A stretch of DNA of 64,000 nucleotides from Mucilaginibacter sp. MD40 (lineage in GTDB: Bacteria; Bacteroidota; Bacteroidia; Sphingobacteriales; Sphingobacteriaceae), in contig NZ_NRSW01000001.1 in NCBI RefSeq assembly GCF_002288635.1, positions 781,079 through 845,078 of the forward strand, written 5' to 3'. A program made the position numbers and the translations under genes. Below are positions 43,979 to 52,589 of this stretch, piece by piece; the stretch's first letter is position 1; each line of letters opens with the position of its first letter. Below the pieces are notes generated by a model. The model was not told the DNA's origin, made no database searches, and worked only from the letters and a program-made list of their open reading frames with translations.

Positions 43979-43984
43979 ACCCAC

Positions 43985-44284
43985 ATGAACAGTATAGCTC
44001 AATTTAAGGAGTCGCTGAGCCAAAGCATGCCTCCGCAGGATATTCCCGCGCCGTTAAAAAGCCTTTGGTACGATGCAAAAGGCGATTGGCACAAAGCGCA
44101 TGCTGTGGTTGATCAACTACCTGGGGTAGAAGCAGCACATGTACATGCCTATTTACACCGCAAAGAAGGTGATATCTGGAATGCCGATTACTGGTATAGC
44201 AGGGCTAAGCAACAACGGCCGAATATAACGCTTGACGAAGAATGGGAAAAACTACTCTCTTTCTTTATTAAACGTGCCATTTAA
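43985..44284 (+). CDS. conserved hypothetical protein with HRKEGD-x-NAxYWYxRA motif
   Basis: These 99 residues are soluble and helical. LWYDAKGDWHKAHAVVDQLP and HAYLHRKEGDIWNADYWYSRA are blocks I have seen in uncharacterised proteins of several phyla, resembling a single TPR/SEL1-like helical pair. There is no catalytic motif and the function is unknown. It lies directly downstream of the operator-like palindrome and is transcribed alone. Confidence 0.7.
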   Translation: MNSIAQFKESLSQSMPPQDIPAPLKSLWYDAKGDWHKAHAVVDQLPGVEAAHVHAYLHRKEGDIWNADYWYSRAKQQRPNITLDEEWEKLLSFFIKRAI

Positions 44285-44380
44285 GTGTGCTATAAAACAT
44301 CCGCTACTTAAAATTTAAAAGCTAAACTTCTTTTTCATATATTCATAACATTAACCGGCTTACCTTGTTAATTGCCTGAT

Positions 44381-45463
44381 ATGAACGATCCTGCCAAAAC
44401 CCGATCAATTGATTTAGAGCAGTTCTTTTACACAGCAAGGGATCTATTCTGTATAGCAGGATTTGACGGCTATTTTAAGCAAGTAAACCCTGCCGTAGTA
44501 GAAACACTTGGTTACACAGAAGAGGAGCTTTTTTCCCGGCCTATTAACTCATTTATTTATCACGAAGACCAGGCTATTACCGAGCAACGTCGTAATGATC
44601 TTCGAGAGGCTAAAGCTTTAAATAACTTTGAGAACAGATACGTCACCAAAACCGGCGAACTGGTGTGGCTTTCATGGACGTCCGTACCCGACCCCGGTCA
44701 GCAACTGGTGTTTGCGGTGGCTAAAAACGTTACACCTAAAAAAACAGCAGAAACTGAGCGTGAAAAAGCGCTGATGGATCTTAATCAATCGCAACTGGAA
44801 CTAAAAGAATTGGTTTACACAGCCCTGCATGATCTGCGTTCGCCGGTTTCCAACATGATATCCATCTTTGATATCTGTGACGAGCTTAATTCACCGGCCG
44901 AACCGTATGAAGAATCTCTTAGAATCTTAAAAAACTCCATTGGAGAGCTTAAGGTTAAAATGGATTTTTTCCTTGACCGGGTTGTGAAGAATAAGGAAAA
45001 GGCTTCGCCTGCTATTGAAACAGCGTTTAAGTTGTCACTTATGCGGGTACTACAAACATTATCGGGGCAGGTCAATGAGGCAGGCGCAATCATCCGTCAT
45101 GATTTCTCTAACTGTCAGGTTGTATGCTTTGATGAAACCTATCTGGATAGTATTTTTCTGAACCTTATTTCAAACAGCATCAAATATGCCGTGCCTCATG
45201 TATCGCCGGTAATTGATATAGTAAGTAGTATACAGGGCGATTATATTCAACTTGTATTTAAAGACAATGGGCAAGGGTTTGATATGGAAGCTTTAAACGG
45301 GCGGATATTTCAGGCACAGCAGCGCTTCCATAATGGAACCGATGGGAAAGGTCTGGGTTTATACCTGGTGAAAAGCCATCTGGTTAATTCGGGCGGCCAT
45401 ATCAAGCTTCATAGCCGTCCTGGTGAGGGCGCAACATTTACACTTTATTTTAAAAGATCATAA
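44381..45463 (+). CDS. soluble PAS-domain sensor histidine kinase
   Basis: These 360 residues start from the ATG at 44381. A PAS domain (about 15-125) has FCIAGFDGYFKQVNPAVVETLGY. HisKA spans about 145-210, with H-box ALHDLRSPVSNMISIFD. HATPase_c spans about 250-360, with N-box NLISNSIKYA, G1 DNGQGFDM and G2 GKGLGLYLVKSHL. No membrane segment, so it senses a cytosolic cue. No response regulator is adjacent, so it is an orphan kinase. Confidence 0.92.
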   Translation: MNDPAKTRSIDLEQFFYTARDLFCIAGFDGYFKQVNPAVVETLGYTEEELFSRPINSFIYHEDQAITEQRRNDLREAKALNNFENRYVTKTGELVWLSWTSVPDPGQQLVFAVAKNVTPKKTAETEREKALMDLNQSQLELKELVYTALHDLRSPVSNMISIFDICDELNSPAEPYEESLRILKNSIGELKVKMDFFLDRVVKNKEKASPAIETAFKLSLMRVLQTLSGQVNEAGAIIRHDFSNCQVVCFDETYLDSIFLNLISNSIKYAVPHVSPVIDIVSSIQGDYIQLVFKDNGQGFDMEALNGRIFQAQQRFHNGTDGKGLGLYLVKSHLVNSGGHIKLHSRPGEGATFTLYFKRS

Positions 45464-45502
45464 AGCACAAAACCCGGTTTAGAGCCGGGTTTTGTGCTTT
45501 AT
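45460..45502. terminator. bidirectional terminator overlapping the kinase stop codon
   Basis: ATAAAGCACAAAACCCGG pairs perfectly over 18 bp with its complement at 45485-45502. The TAA stop of the kinase is inside the left arm. It serves the convergent barrel gene too. Confidence 0.85.
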
Positions 45503-45519
45503 GAAATATACCAATACTA

Positions 45520-46107
45520 CTAAAAGAATTTAAAGCCCACGCTTAGTGCCCAAAGGTTCTGGCGCTGCCCAAAATTCTGATTGATTTTAGTGAGCCCGCC
45601 TTCATACCTAAAATCAGCCGTAATATGGCCCACATCAATACCGGCACCAGCCTGAAAACCCAGCGTACTTTTCTTGTAATCGCCAAAATCGTTATAAGCA
45701 CCGCTCACATTATCACTAAAGCTTTGGTTTTTATCAAGCACGTAACTGTAAATTGGTCCGGCCATTACCCTAAAATTAAGGTTATCACCACCAAAGCCCT
45801 TTCCTAAAAGCAAAGGAAGGTTAAGGGTGGTAAATGTTACCTTGCCATTGGTAGTAACCGTGCTATTATTATTGTTAAAATCAAATTTACCACCGCTGCT
45901 GCCAAGGTAAAGTTCGGGCTGCAAATACAGGCTACTGCCAAACCGTGCAAAAGCACCCACCTGGTAACCTGTTACCGATGACTCGTTCACATTATCGGCA
46001 TTGATCTTCGAGAAATTGACCCCCGCTTTGGCGCCAAGGGAAAACTGTGCCTTAGCGCTAAAAACTGCCGCTAAAACAATGGCAAAACTTAAAAGATACT
46101 TTTTCAT
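45520..46107 (-). CDS. porin-family outer-membrane beta-barrel protein
   Basis: These 195 residues start from the ATG at 46107 with signal MKKYLLSFAIVLAAVFSAKAQ. Eight to ten strands follow, starting FSLGAKAGVNFSKINADN and ending LWALSVGFKFF, an OmpA-like small barrel. A long in-frame upstream extension is basic and lacks a signal, so it is rejected. The role is unknown. Confidence 0.82.
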   Translation of the reverse strand: MKKYLLSFAIVLAAVFSAKAQFSLGAKAGVNFSKINADNVNESSVTGYQVGAFARFGSSLYLQPELYLGSSGGKFDFNNNNSTVTTNGKVTFTTLNLPLLLGKGFGGDNLNFRVMAGPIYSYVLDKNQSFSDNVSGAYNDFGDYKKSTLGFQAGAGIDVGHITADFRYEGGLTKINQNFGQRQNLWALSVGFKFF

Positions 46108-46251
46108 AGTTATTGTTGTTAGTTTAATTTTTACACGATGAAAGGTTTTTTTTCTCCTTATCGTTTTTATTTTGAACTTTTTTGATGCTTTTAGCTTGTT
46201 AAAGTTTAACCGGCCAAAACACATTAAACGTTCGCGGCCATGTATTTTTTA

Positions 46252-46259
46252 TATTTTTG
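46252..46259 (+). promoter_or_regulatory. -7 element TATTTTTG before the CsbD-like gene
   Basis: An exact TAnnTTTG match, 17 bases before the ATG at 46277. Confidence 0.45.
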
Positions 46260-46276
46260 TTCAAATAATTTGTTTT

Positions 46277-46492
46277 ATGGCAGAAGTAACAATAAGCAAC
46301 AAGGATTGGCCGCGTGTTAAAATTAAATTGCAGCGAAAATACAACCATCTCACCGATCAGGAACTTCAATATAACGAGGGGCAGGAGGGCGCCTTAATTG
46401 AGAAATTAGCGGAGCTGGTAAACCGCGACAGGAACTATGTGGTTTTTACGCTAAAAAAAGCGTTAGTAAATATTGATAATAACCGGCTGTAA
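46277..46492 (+). CDS. CsbD-like small stress protein
   Basis: These 71 residues start from the ATG at 46277. RVKIKLQRKYNHLTDQELQY followed by an EGQEGALIEKLAELVNR stretch resembles the CsbD pattern of a WxxIKxKLxxKYxxLTDxDL helix and a second helix. Conservation is partial, so the family call is moderate. CsbD proteins are abundant general stress proteins of unknown mechanism. It precedes ctpA by 54 bases. Confidence 0.6.
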   Translation: MAEVTISNKDWPRVKIKLQRKYNHLTDQELQYNEGQEGALIEKLAELVNRDRNYVVFTLKKALVNIDNNRL

Positions 46493-46546
46493 TTAAAGTT
46501 ATTTAAATACCGGGGCATTAGTATATTTACAGTTAAAGGCAAGCCT

Positions 46547-48280
46547 ATGAATGATGGATGGAAAATAAACAAGCTTAGAAAACCTGCTATTATAGTAGGT
46601 GGTTTGGCCCTGTCTATTGGCTTGTGGAGTTTCCAGGACGATCTTTTCCAGATATCAAAGAACCTTGATGTTTTTGCCTCGGTTTACAAAGAAGTTAACA
46701 TTAACTATGTTGATGATATTAACTCTGCCAAACTGATTAAAACCGGCGTAGATGCCATGCTTGACGGGCTTGACCCTTACACGGAGTTTGTTCCCGAGTC
46801 TGAAGTGGAAAATTATAAGCTGCACTACATTAGTACCCAGTATGGGGGCATTGGTGCAGGCATATTCCTGCGCAACGGCAAAGTTTATATATCTGATGTT
46901 TTTGATGGTTTCCCCGCGCAAAAGGCAGATATACGCCAGGGCGATCAGTTATTAAAGATAAACGACATTAGTCTCGATGGCAAATCTAACGACCAGGTAA
47001 GCAATTTACTCAAGGGCTCTAAAGGTGCCGCTATTAAATTATTGCTGAAGCGCGACGATGCCGAACCTGTTGTAAAAAACCTGGTACGCGATGAGATTAA
47101 ACAGCCCAACGTGGCCTATTACGGCATGGTAGATGGCAACATGGGCTATATTAAACTCAACAAGTTTCTTGAAAATTCCGCAGCAGAGGTTACTGAAGCT
47201 GTAACAGCTTTAAAGAAGAATAACCCCAACGGTATTATTCTTGATCTCCGTTCAAACGGAGGCGGCATTTTGCAGGAAGCCGTTAAAATTGTTAATCTTT
47301 TTGTTCAAAAAGATGTAATGGTGGTATCGCAAAAAGGCAAGATCAAAGAAAAGAACTTTAGTTATAGTACTGTTTCTACTCCTGTTGAGCCAAATCTACC
47401 TTTGGTTGTTTTGGTAAACAGCCGTTCGGCTTCGGCCTCGGAGATCACTGCAGGCGCTTTGCAAGATCTGGACAGGGCTATTGTTATTGGCCAGCGCAGT
47501 TACGGCAAAGGCCTGGTACAGCAAACATTTAACCTGCCATACAACAGCCTGGTTAAAATAACAGTGGCCAAGTATTTTATCCCTTCAGGGCGCTGCGTGC
47601 AGGCGCTTGACTACACCCACCGTAAGGACGACGGCAGTGTGATTAAGGTGGCTGATTCGTCTATACATGAGTTTAAAACCCGAAACGGGCGATCGGTTTA
47701 CGATGGCAGCGGGATATATCCCGATATCGCTGTTAAGCAGGAAAGGTTTGCCAATGTAACAGCTACGCTCATTAGCAAGCTATATATTTTTGATTACGCC
47801 ACCAAATACCGCAATACCCACCCGGAACCGGTTAACCCCAAAACATTTAAATTGTCTGAAGCCGACTATACCGACTTCACCAAATATCTTGCAGGGAAAA
47901 ATTATACCTATACCACTGTATCTGAAAAAATGCTGAGTAGCCTTAAAACAGAAGCCACTAAGGAAAAGCAATTTGGCCAGATAGAGGTAGAATATAATGC
48001 ACTAAAAGCCAAACTGGATAACAGCAAGCAAAACGACCTGCAAATACACCGCGATGAAATAAAGCAAGTGCTTGAAAACGAAATAGTGGCGCGCTACACT
48101 TATGAAAAAGGCCGCTACGAGGCCAACTTTAAATATGATAAGGAACTGGCCCAGGCTATAAAAACCATGCAGGATAAAAACCAGCTTGCAGCCATACTAA
48201 AAGGCGAGGGTAATTTTAAAACCATCGGAAAACCGGTTTTAGCAATGGCCGGTAAAAAAGATCGCGACGATAACGATTAA
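46547..48280 (+). CDS. ctpA: S41 carboxyl-terminal processing protease
   Basis: This 577-residue protein has an N-terminal membrane anchor at about 12-30 and a PDZ domain at 95-180 (GGIGAGIFLRNGKVYISDV). The S41 core contains GIILDLRSNGGGILQEAV, NSRSASASEITAGAL (catalytic Ser) and GQRSYGKGLVQQTF (catalytic Lys). It trims periplasmic proteins from their C-terminus. The C-terminal 150-residue helical, lysine-rich domain is of the Bacteroidota type. Confidence 0.94.
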   Translation: MNDGWKINKLRKPAIIVGGLALSIGLWSFQDDLFQISKNLDVFASVYKEVNINYVDDINSAKLIKTGVDAMLDGLDPYTEFVPESEVENYKLHYISTQYGGIGAGIFLRNGKVYISDVFDGFPAQKADIRQGDQLLKINDISLDGKSNDQVSNLLKGSKGAAIKLLLKRDDAEPVVKNLVRDEIKQPNVAYYGMVDGNMGYIKLNKFLENSAAEVTEAVTALKKNNPNGIILDLRSNGGGILQEAVKIVNLFVQKDVMVVSQKGKIKEKNFSYSTVSTPVEPNLPLVVLVNSRSASASEITAGALQDLDRAIVIGQRSYGKGLVQQTFNLPYNSLVKITVAKYFIPSGRCVQALDYTHRKDDGSVIKVADSSIHEFKTRNGRSVYDGSGIYPDIAVKQERFANVTATLISKLYIFDYATKYRNTHPEPVNPKTFKLSEADYTDFTKYLAGKNYTYTTVSEKMLSSLKTEATKEKQFGQIEVEYNALKAKLDNSKQNDLQIHRDEIKQVLENEIVARYTYEKGRYEANFKYDKELAQAIKTMQDKNQLAAILKGEGNFKTIGKPVLAMAGKKDRDDND

Positions 48281-48305
48281 ACCCATAACCCGCATAAATT
48301 TCATT

Positions 48306-48338
48306 TTAAGGCGAAGCAAGGTGCTTCGCCTTTTTTGT
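48306..48338 (+). terminator. terminator after ctpA
   Basis: AAGGCGAAGCA pairs with TGCTTCGCCTT around AGG, followed by T4-6. Confidence 0.9.
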
Positions 48339-48420
48339 TGCAGCAAATGTTGTAACAAGCCCGCTACAGAACTAAACCGTTAGCATTTAGCGCCGTCATA
48401 CCTGCAAAACTTAACAAAAC

Positions 48421-48933
48421 ATGAAAAAGATAATTATAGCAGCCGCGGTATTTATAGGCGGTATTATATATCAGCACGAGGCAAAAGCCCAGATACGTTT
48501 AAATATTAATATTGGCAGTCAGCCCGACTGGGGCCCTGTAGGATACGATCATGTGGATTATTACTACCTGCCCGATGTGGGAGCATACTATGATGTACCT
48601 GCCCATGAATATGTATATCTGGAAAATAACGCATGGGTTAGGCGTACTTATTTACCGTCAAGGTACAGTAATTACAATATATACAACGGCTACAAAGTAG
48701 TTATTAACGAGCGCCGACCATGGCTGCGCGACAATGTATACCGAACCGAATATGCGAATTACCGTGGTCGTACCGGGCAGGTGATCATCCGTGATAGCCG
48801 AGATGTGAAATATAAAGACCATTGGATGGATAAGTCTTATAAGAAACAATTAAAACGGGAAGAGAAAGAGCAACGTAAAGAAATGAAACGTTATGAGAAG
48901 GACCGTAAACACGGCTTTCGTGATGATGATTAA
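48421..48933 (+). CDS. secreted Tyr-rich hypothetical protein with basic charged tail
   Basis: These 170 residues have signal peptide MKKIIIAAAVFIGGIIYQHE, ending AKA. The mature part starts with a Tyr/Asp-rich region (DHVDYYYLPDVGAYYDVPAH) and a beta-rich middle. It ends in about 30 alternating Lys/Arg/Glu residues (KKQLKREEKEQRKEMKRYEK). The function is unknown; the pattern is seen in small Bacteroidota periplasmic proteins. Confidence 0.65.
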   Translation: MKKIIIAAAVFIGGIIYQHEAKAQIRLNINIGSQPDWGPVGYDHVDYYYLPDVGAYYDVPAHEYVYLENNAWVRRTYLPSRYSNYNIYNGYKVVINERRPWLRDNVYRTEYANYRGRTGQVIIRDSRDVKYKDHWMDKSYKKQLKREEKEQRKEMKRYEKDRKHGFRDDD

Positions 48934-49060
48934 GGCTATTGATTATAGGGTATTACAACGCACGTTAATTATCATTAACTAACCATTGTTGAAAACTAAG
49001 TTGACATCAACTGTAACTATTCCCTCGTAATTTTCGTTAAAGAATACAAACCATTAACCT

Positions 49061-49333
49061 ATGGATAACTCAAAGACTTCTATGCATGCCCGCGTGCATA
49101 CCTGGATGGATGCAATAGGCTTCACGCTCAACGCGTCGCAAACAAGTTTAAAAAATAGGGTAACCACTAACCACTATTTTTTTGAAACTTTTAATTTCTT
49201 CGAAAGAAAAAAAGGCAACGATCATTCAAGAACAAAATTCCTCTGTTTTGATACTTACGGAGAAAAGATACAGGTACGCACCCTGCTTGATCTGCAAACA
49301 GCTTTTTTTGATAATATAAGCCAGTTAAAATAA
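49061..49333 (+). CDS. hypothetical 90-residue protein
   Basis: No family is recognised. The protein is soluble, with aromatic clusters (NHYFFETFNFFERKKGND) and no signal peptide. It is monocistronic, with a 127-base upstream gap and its own perfect terminator, which argues that the gene is real. Confidence 0.6.
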   Translation: MDNSKTSMHARVHTWMDAIGFTLNASQTSLKNRVTTNHYFFETFNFFERKKGNDHSRTKFLCFDTYGEKIQVRTLLDLQTAFFDNISQLK

Positions 49334-49345
49334 ATAGCGCTTTAG

Positions 49346-49387
49346 CATAACAGCCGTTTACTAAAAGTAAACGGCTGTTATGTTTTG
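49346..49387 (+). terminator. terminator after the 90-residue protein gene
   Basis: CATAACAGCCGTTTAC pairs perfectly over 16 bp with GTAAACGGCTGTTATG, with loop TAAAA, then TTTT. Confidence 0.9.
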
Positions 49388-49492
49388 ATATTAAGACCAT
49401 TTTTTAGACGAGATAATCTGTTCTGTAAGAGCCGTGCATCTACTACAACTTTATCTAACGATTTTTTTAATGGTTAAGCGCAAACTCTACAA

Positions 49493-49526
49493 ACAAAAAA
49501 CCCCGGAAAGCCGGGGTTAAAAAAAA
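49493..49526 (-). terminator. terminator after ssb
   Basis: On the minus strand AACCCCGG-CTTT-CCGGGGTT is followed by TTTTTG, 25 bases after the ssb stop. Confidence 0.88.
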
Positions 49527-49544
49527 CAATAAATCTATAATCGG

Positions 49545-49964
49545 TTAGAACGGAAGGTCATCGGCATCGCTACGGTAGCCTTCAGTATCGCTGCTGCGAT
49601 TACTTGCACGTGTAACGGTTTCGCCTTCAAAATCGGTTTTGCGGCCAAGCATGGTAAAATTTTCTGCAACCACTTCTGTGGTATATTTTTTAATACCCTC
49701 TTTATCCTCAAAAGAGCGGGTACGCAATTTTCCTTCTATATAAACCAGCTTCCCTTTTTGTAAATATTTAGCGGCAACATCGGCCAAGCCACGCCACATA
49801 ACAATATTGTGCCACTCGGTTTGCTCAACCTTGCGGCCATCCTTGTTAAATGTTTCGGAGGTAGCCAATGGGAAACTCGCAACGGCAACGCCGCCTTCTA
49901 AATGCCTTACTTCAGGGTCTTTTCCCAGGTGACCTACAAGTATAACTTTATTAATTCCAGACAT
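49545..49964 (-). CDS. ssb: single-stranded DNA-binding protein
   Basis: These 139 residues form an OB fold at about 1-108, starting INKVILVGHLGKDPEVRHLEGG and including TEWHNIVMWRGLADVAAKYL and LVYIEGKLRTRSFEDKEG. The linker is short, and the acidic tip DADDLPF, the docking site for repair and replication partners, is intact. It follows mutY by 23 bases. Confidence 0.96.
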   Translation of the reverse strand: MSGINKVILVGHLGKDPEVRHLEGGVAVASFPLATSETFNKDGRKVEQTEWHNIVMWRGLADVAAKYLQKGKLVYIEGKLRTRSFEDKEGIKKYTTEVVAENFTMLGRKTDFEGETVTRASNRSSDTEGYRSDADDLPF

Positions 49965-49987
49965 GCCATAAATTAACGGAGAATTAT

Positions 49988-51031
49988 TTAGAAATTAAAA
50001 ATATTTTTTATAAATATAATAATACTCTTGGGCATAGCCAGTTTCTCCAGGCTGCTGATGTCTGCATAAAACCAATTACCATGCAGTTCAGGGGGGAAAT
50101 CTTTTAACATCATAAACCGGATAAACAAATGCTGATGAGTTAAAATATGCTTAACTACACCCGAATTATCTAACAAGGTAACGTTTTTGCCGAATATTTG
50201 CATTTCGGGCAAAGCCATTACTTGCACAGGCTCCAACAGTTCGTCAGTTTCAATCATGGGCAGGTCATACATGTTTGCCCATATATCATTATCCCCGCGC
50301 TTATTCATTAATATCTTGCCATCGCCATAAATTAACATATAGTTAAAATACCTTTTGCGAACTTTTACTTTTTTTACCTTAACGGGTAATAATTGTGTGG
50401 CATTACTTTTAAATGCGGCACAGCCTGTACGCACCGGGCATATCCCACATGCGGGGTTGCGTGGCTTACACAACAAGGCCCCAAACTCCATCATAGCCTG
50501 GTTATGTAGCGCGGGGTGTTTTACATCTAACACATCATCAGCTATTTGCTGAAATATCTTTTTACCCTTAGGGGTGTTAATAGGCTCATCAATGCCAAAA
50601 TAGCGGGCCAGCACACGGTAAACATTACCATCTACAACTGCCCTGGCCTCATTAGCAGAGAAAGACGATATAGCCGCTGCAGTATATTCTCCTACACCTT
50701 TTAACTTAATAAGCTGATCATAATCAGTTGGAAAAACACCCTGATGTAACGCCTCAACTAATTGAGCAGTCTTAAGCATGTTACGGCCACGGGAGTAATA
50801 TCCCAGTCCCTGCCATAATCTAAGCACCTCGTCTTCTGATGCCGTTGCAAAATCACGCACGGTTGGATACCGCTCCGCAAAACGGTAAAAATAGGGTAAG
50901 CCCTGTTCCACGCGGGTTTGCTGTAATATAATTTCAGATAGCCATATCATATAGGCATCGGTAGTATTTCGCCAGGGCAGGTCGCGTTTATTTTGCTCAT
51001 ACCAGGCAATCAGTTCGGCGCTAAAGTTCAT
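49988..51031 (-). CDS. mutY: A/G-specific adenine DNA glycosylase
   Basis: This 347-residue enzyme removes A opposite 8-oxoG. The catalytic Glu lies in WLSEIILQQTRVEQGLPYF. The HhH and catalytic Asp follow in LKGVGEYTAAAISSFS and VVDGNVYRVLARYFG. The [4Fe-4S] ligands are in CKPRNPACGICPVRTGC, and a Nudix-like 8-oxoG recognition domain (about 225-347) completes it. It is transcribed away from the HU operon. Confidence 0.96.
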   Translation of the reverse strand: MNFSAELIAWYEQNKRDLPWRNTTDAYMIWLSEIILQQTRVEQGLPYFYRFAERYPTVRDFATASEDEVLRLWQGLGYYSRGRNMLKTAQLVEALHQGVFPTDYDQLIKLKGVGEYTAAAISSFSANEARAVVDGNVYRVLARYFGIDEPINTPKGKKIFQQIADDVLDVKHPALHNQAMMEFGALLCKPRNPACGICPVRTGCAAFKSNATQLLPVKVKKVKVRKRYFNYMLIYGDGKILMNKRGDNDIWANMYDLPMIETDELLEPVQVMALPEMQIFGKNVTLLDNSGVVKHILTHQHLFIRFMMLKDFPPELHGNWFYADISSLEKLAMPKSIIIFIKNIFNF

Positions 51032-51148
51032 TCTAGTACAAAATAACAGTATATCAGCGCTGTATCATAATTTGTTAGGTAAAATTGATGTTTAAGCAGC
51101 GCCCCAAAGAAAATGCAGCAATTATTTTAAACTTTAATTTTAAAGTGA

Positions 51149-51156
51149 TACTTTTG
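51149..51156 (+). promoter_or_regulatory. -7 element TACTTTTG of the HU operon
   Basis: An exact TAnnTTTG match with TTTA at the -33 position (51126-51129). The transcript leader would be about 45-50 bases. Confidence 0.6.
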
Positions 51157-51207
51157 CAACCCCAAAACAGTTAAGTATTTATACAATTAAATAAAGGAAA
51201 ACAGGAT

Positions 51208-51510
51208 ATGACCAAGGCAGAAATTATAGCTGAAATCTCATCTAAAACAGGTATCGAAAAAGTTGATGTGCAGGAAACTGTTGAGGCGTTTTTTAAAGTA
51301 GTAAAAAACTCTATGGTTGGCGGCGAAAATGTTTATGTAAGAGGTTTCGGAAGCTTTGTAGTTAAAAAAAGAGCTAAAAAAACTGCTCGTAACATCTCTA
51401 AAAATACTGCCATTATTATCCCTGAGCATTTTGTACCCAGCTTTAAACCGGCTAAAACTTTTGTAGAGAAAGTAAAAACCGGCAACAAAACAGCTAAAGC
51501 AAGCAAATAA
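51208..51510 (+). CDS. HU/IHF family DNA-binding protein
   Basis: This 100-residue histone-like dimer bends DNA. The body MTKAEIIAEISSKTGIEKVD plus VYVRGFGSFVVKKRAKKTAR is classic. The arm tip holds IPEHFVPSFKPAK, where the intercalating Pro is kept, and a Lys-rich tail follows. It leads the HU-TPR-COX24-rng gene string, with the TPR gene 7 bases after its stop. Confidence 0.94.
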   Translation: MTKAEIIAEISSKTGIEKVDVQETVEAFFKVVKNSMVGGENVYVRGFGSFVVKKRAKKTARNISKNTAIIIPEHFVPSFKPAKTFVEKVKTGNKTAKASK

Positions 51511-51517
51511 TTAAGGT

Positions 51518-52360
51518 ATGAGGAAGAAACAAATAGTTGTAACTATAGCTGTTGTAGCTATCATGGGCTATTTGTATTCGTTACCTGTTAAAGGTTTTTT
51601 AAAGCCTAAAGAAAATACACAGGCAAGTGCTAAAATACCTGCAGCAAAGCCTAAAGTAACACTTAGTGCTGATGCGGTATCAGCTATGGCGAGACAGGGT
51701 TTAAGTACTGCTCAGTTACAGCAAATAAACGTTCTTGAAAATAAGTTAAAATCGGCAAACGGTACAGATAAACCTGCGCTGCAAAAGCAATTGGCCGAAG
51801 CTTGGGACAATGCCAATCAGGCAGCTCCCGCAGGCTTCAATTATTTAGCCATTGCCCGTGAGAGTAATGCGTTTGCTGACTGGATTGCTGCCGGCAACCG
51901 TTTTAACACTGCTTACAAGTTAACGCAGGACACCTCGGCACAGAGCACTTACATAGCCAATGCTGTGGAGGCCTTTAGCCATGCAACACAACTACAGCCT
52001 GAAAACCTGGAAGCAAAAACTGGTTTAGGAGTAGCTTATGTTAATGGTGGAGCCATGCCTATGCAAGGTATAGCACTGCTGCTTGATGTTGTTAAGAAAG
52101 ACCCGAAAAACCATGAGGCATTACTAAACTTAGGAATGTTCTCCATGAAGAGCGGCCAGTTCGAGAAAGCTGTAGAAAGGTTTAAAACCCTCATAGCGCA
52201 AAAAGAAGAGGTAGAACCATACTTCTACCTGGCAGAAAGTTATAAGCAGCTTGGCAAAAAAGAAGAAGCCATTGCCGCTTATGAGCGATGCAAAGAGTTA
52301 ATGGGCGACCCGGTTGCCGGCCAGCGCATTGATGAGTATATAAAGGAATTAAAAAAATAA
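51518..52360 (+). CDS. membrane-anchored tetratricopeptide repeat protein
   Basis: These 280 residues have one N-terminal helix (VVTIAVVAIMGYLYSLP). A helical region follows, and at least three TPR units span about 155-275 (NLEAKTGLGVAYVNGG, NHEALLNLGMFSMKSGQFEK, VEPYFYLAESYKQLGKKEEA). It probably serves as a scaffold; partners are unknown. It lies between HU and the COX24-type gene. Confidence 0.85.
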   Translation: MRKKQIVVTIAVVAIMGYLYSLPVKGFLKPKENTQASAKIPAAKPKVTLSADAVSAMARQGLSTAQLQQINVLENKLKSANGTDKPALQKQLAEAWDNANQAAPAGFNYLAIARESNAFADWIAAGNRFNTAYKLTQDTSAQSTYIANAVEAFSHATQLQPENLEAKTGLGVAYVNGGAMPMQGIALLLDVVKKDPKNHEALLNLGMFSMKSGQFEKAVERFKTLIAQKEEVEPYFYLAESYKQLGKKEEAIAAYERCKELMGDPVAGQRIDEYIKELKK

Positions 52361-52386
52361 GTTAATCACATTTAAAAATTATTACT

Positions 52387-52476
52387 ATGCCAAGCGGTAA
52401 AAAACGTAAGAGACATAAAATGGCTACTCACAAACGCAAAAAGCGTTTAAGAAAAAACAGACATAAAAAGAAATAA
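52387..52476 (+). CDS. 29-residue AURKAIP1/COX24-domain protein
   Basis: MPSGKKRKRHKMATHKRKKR plus LRKNRHKKK has almost nothing but Lys, Arg and His. The HKMxxHKRKKRLRKxRHKKK pattern is the COX24/AURKAIP1 signature, the domain of mitochondrial small-subunit protein mS38. In Bacteroidota it is annotated as a free mini-protein and is probably ribosome-bound. It lies 26 bases after the TPR gene, upstream of rng. Confidence 0.88.
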   Translation: MPSGKKRKRHKMATHKRKKRLRKNRHKKK

Positions 52477-52494
52477 GCTTTCTTAAAGGAATGC

Positions 52495-52521
52495 TTTATC
52501 CCGCCCTTGTGCGGGATTTTT
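52495..52521 (+). terminator. terminator after the COX24-type gene
   Basis: ATCCCGC pairs with GCGGGAT around CCTTGT, followed by TTTTC. It separates the HU string from rng. Confidence 0.8.
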
Positions 52522-52589
52522 CTGTGTGTTTTATCCACTTAATCACTGCGGTGCGTTTTACACGCGCCGCTTAAGAAATGGAGTAGCAA

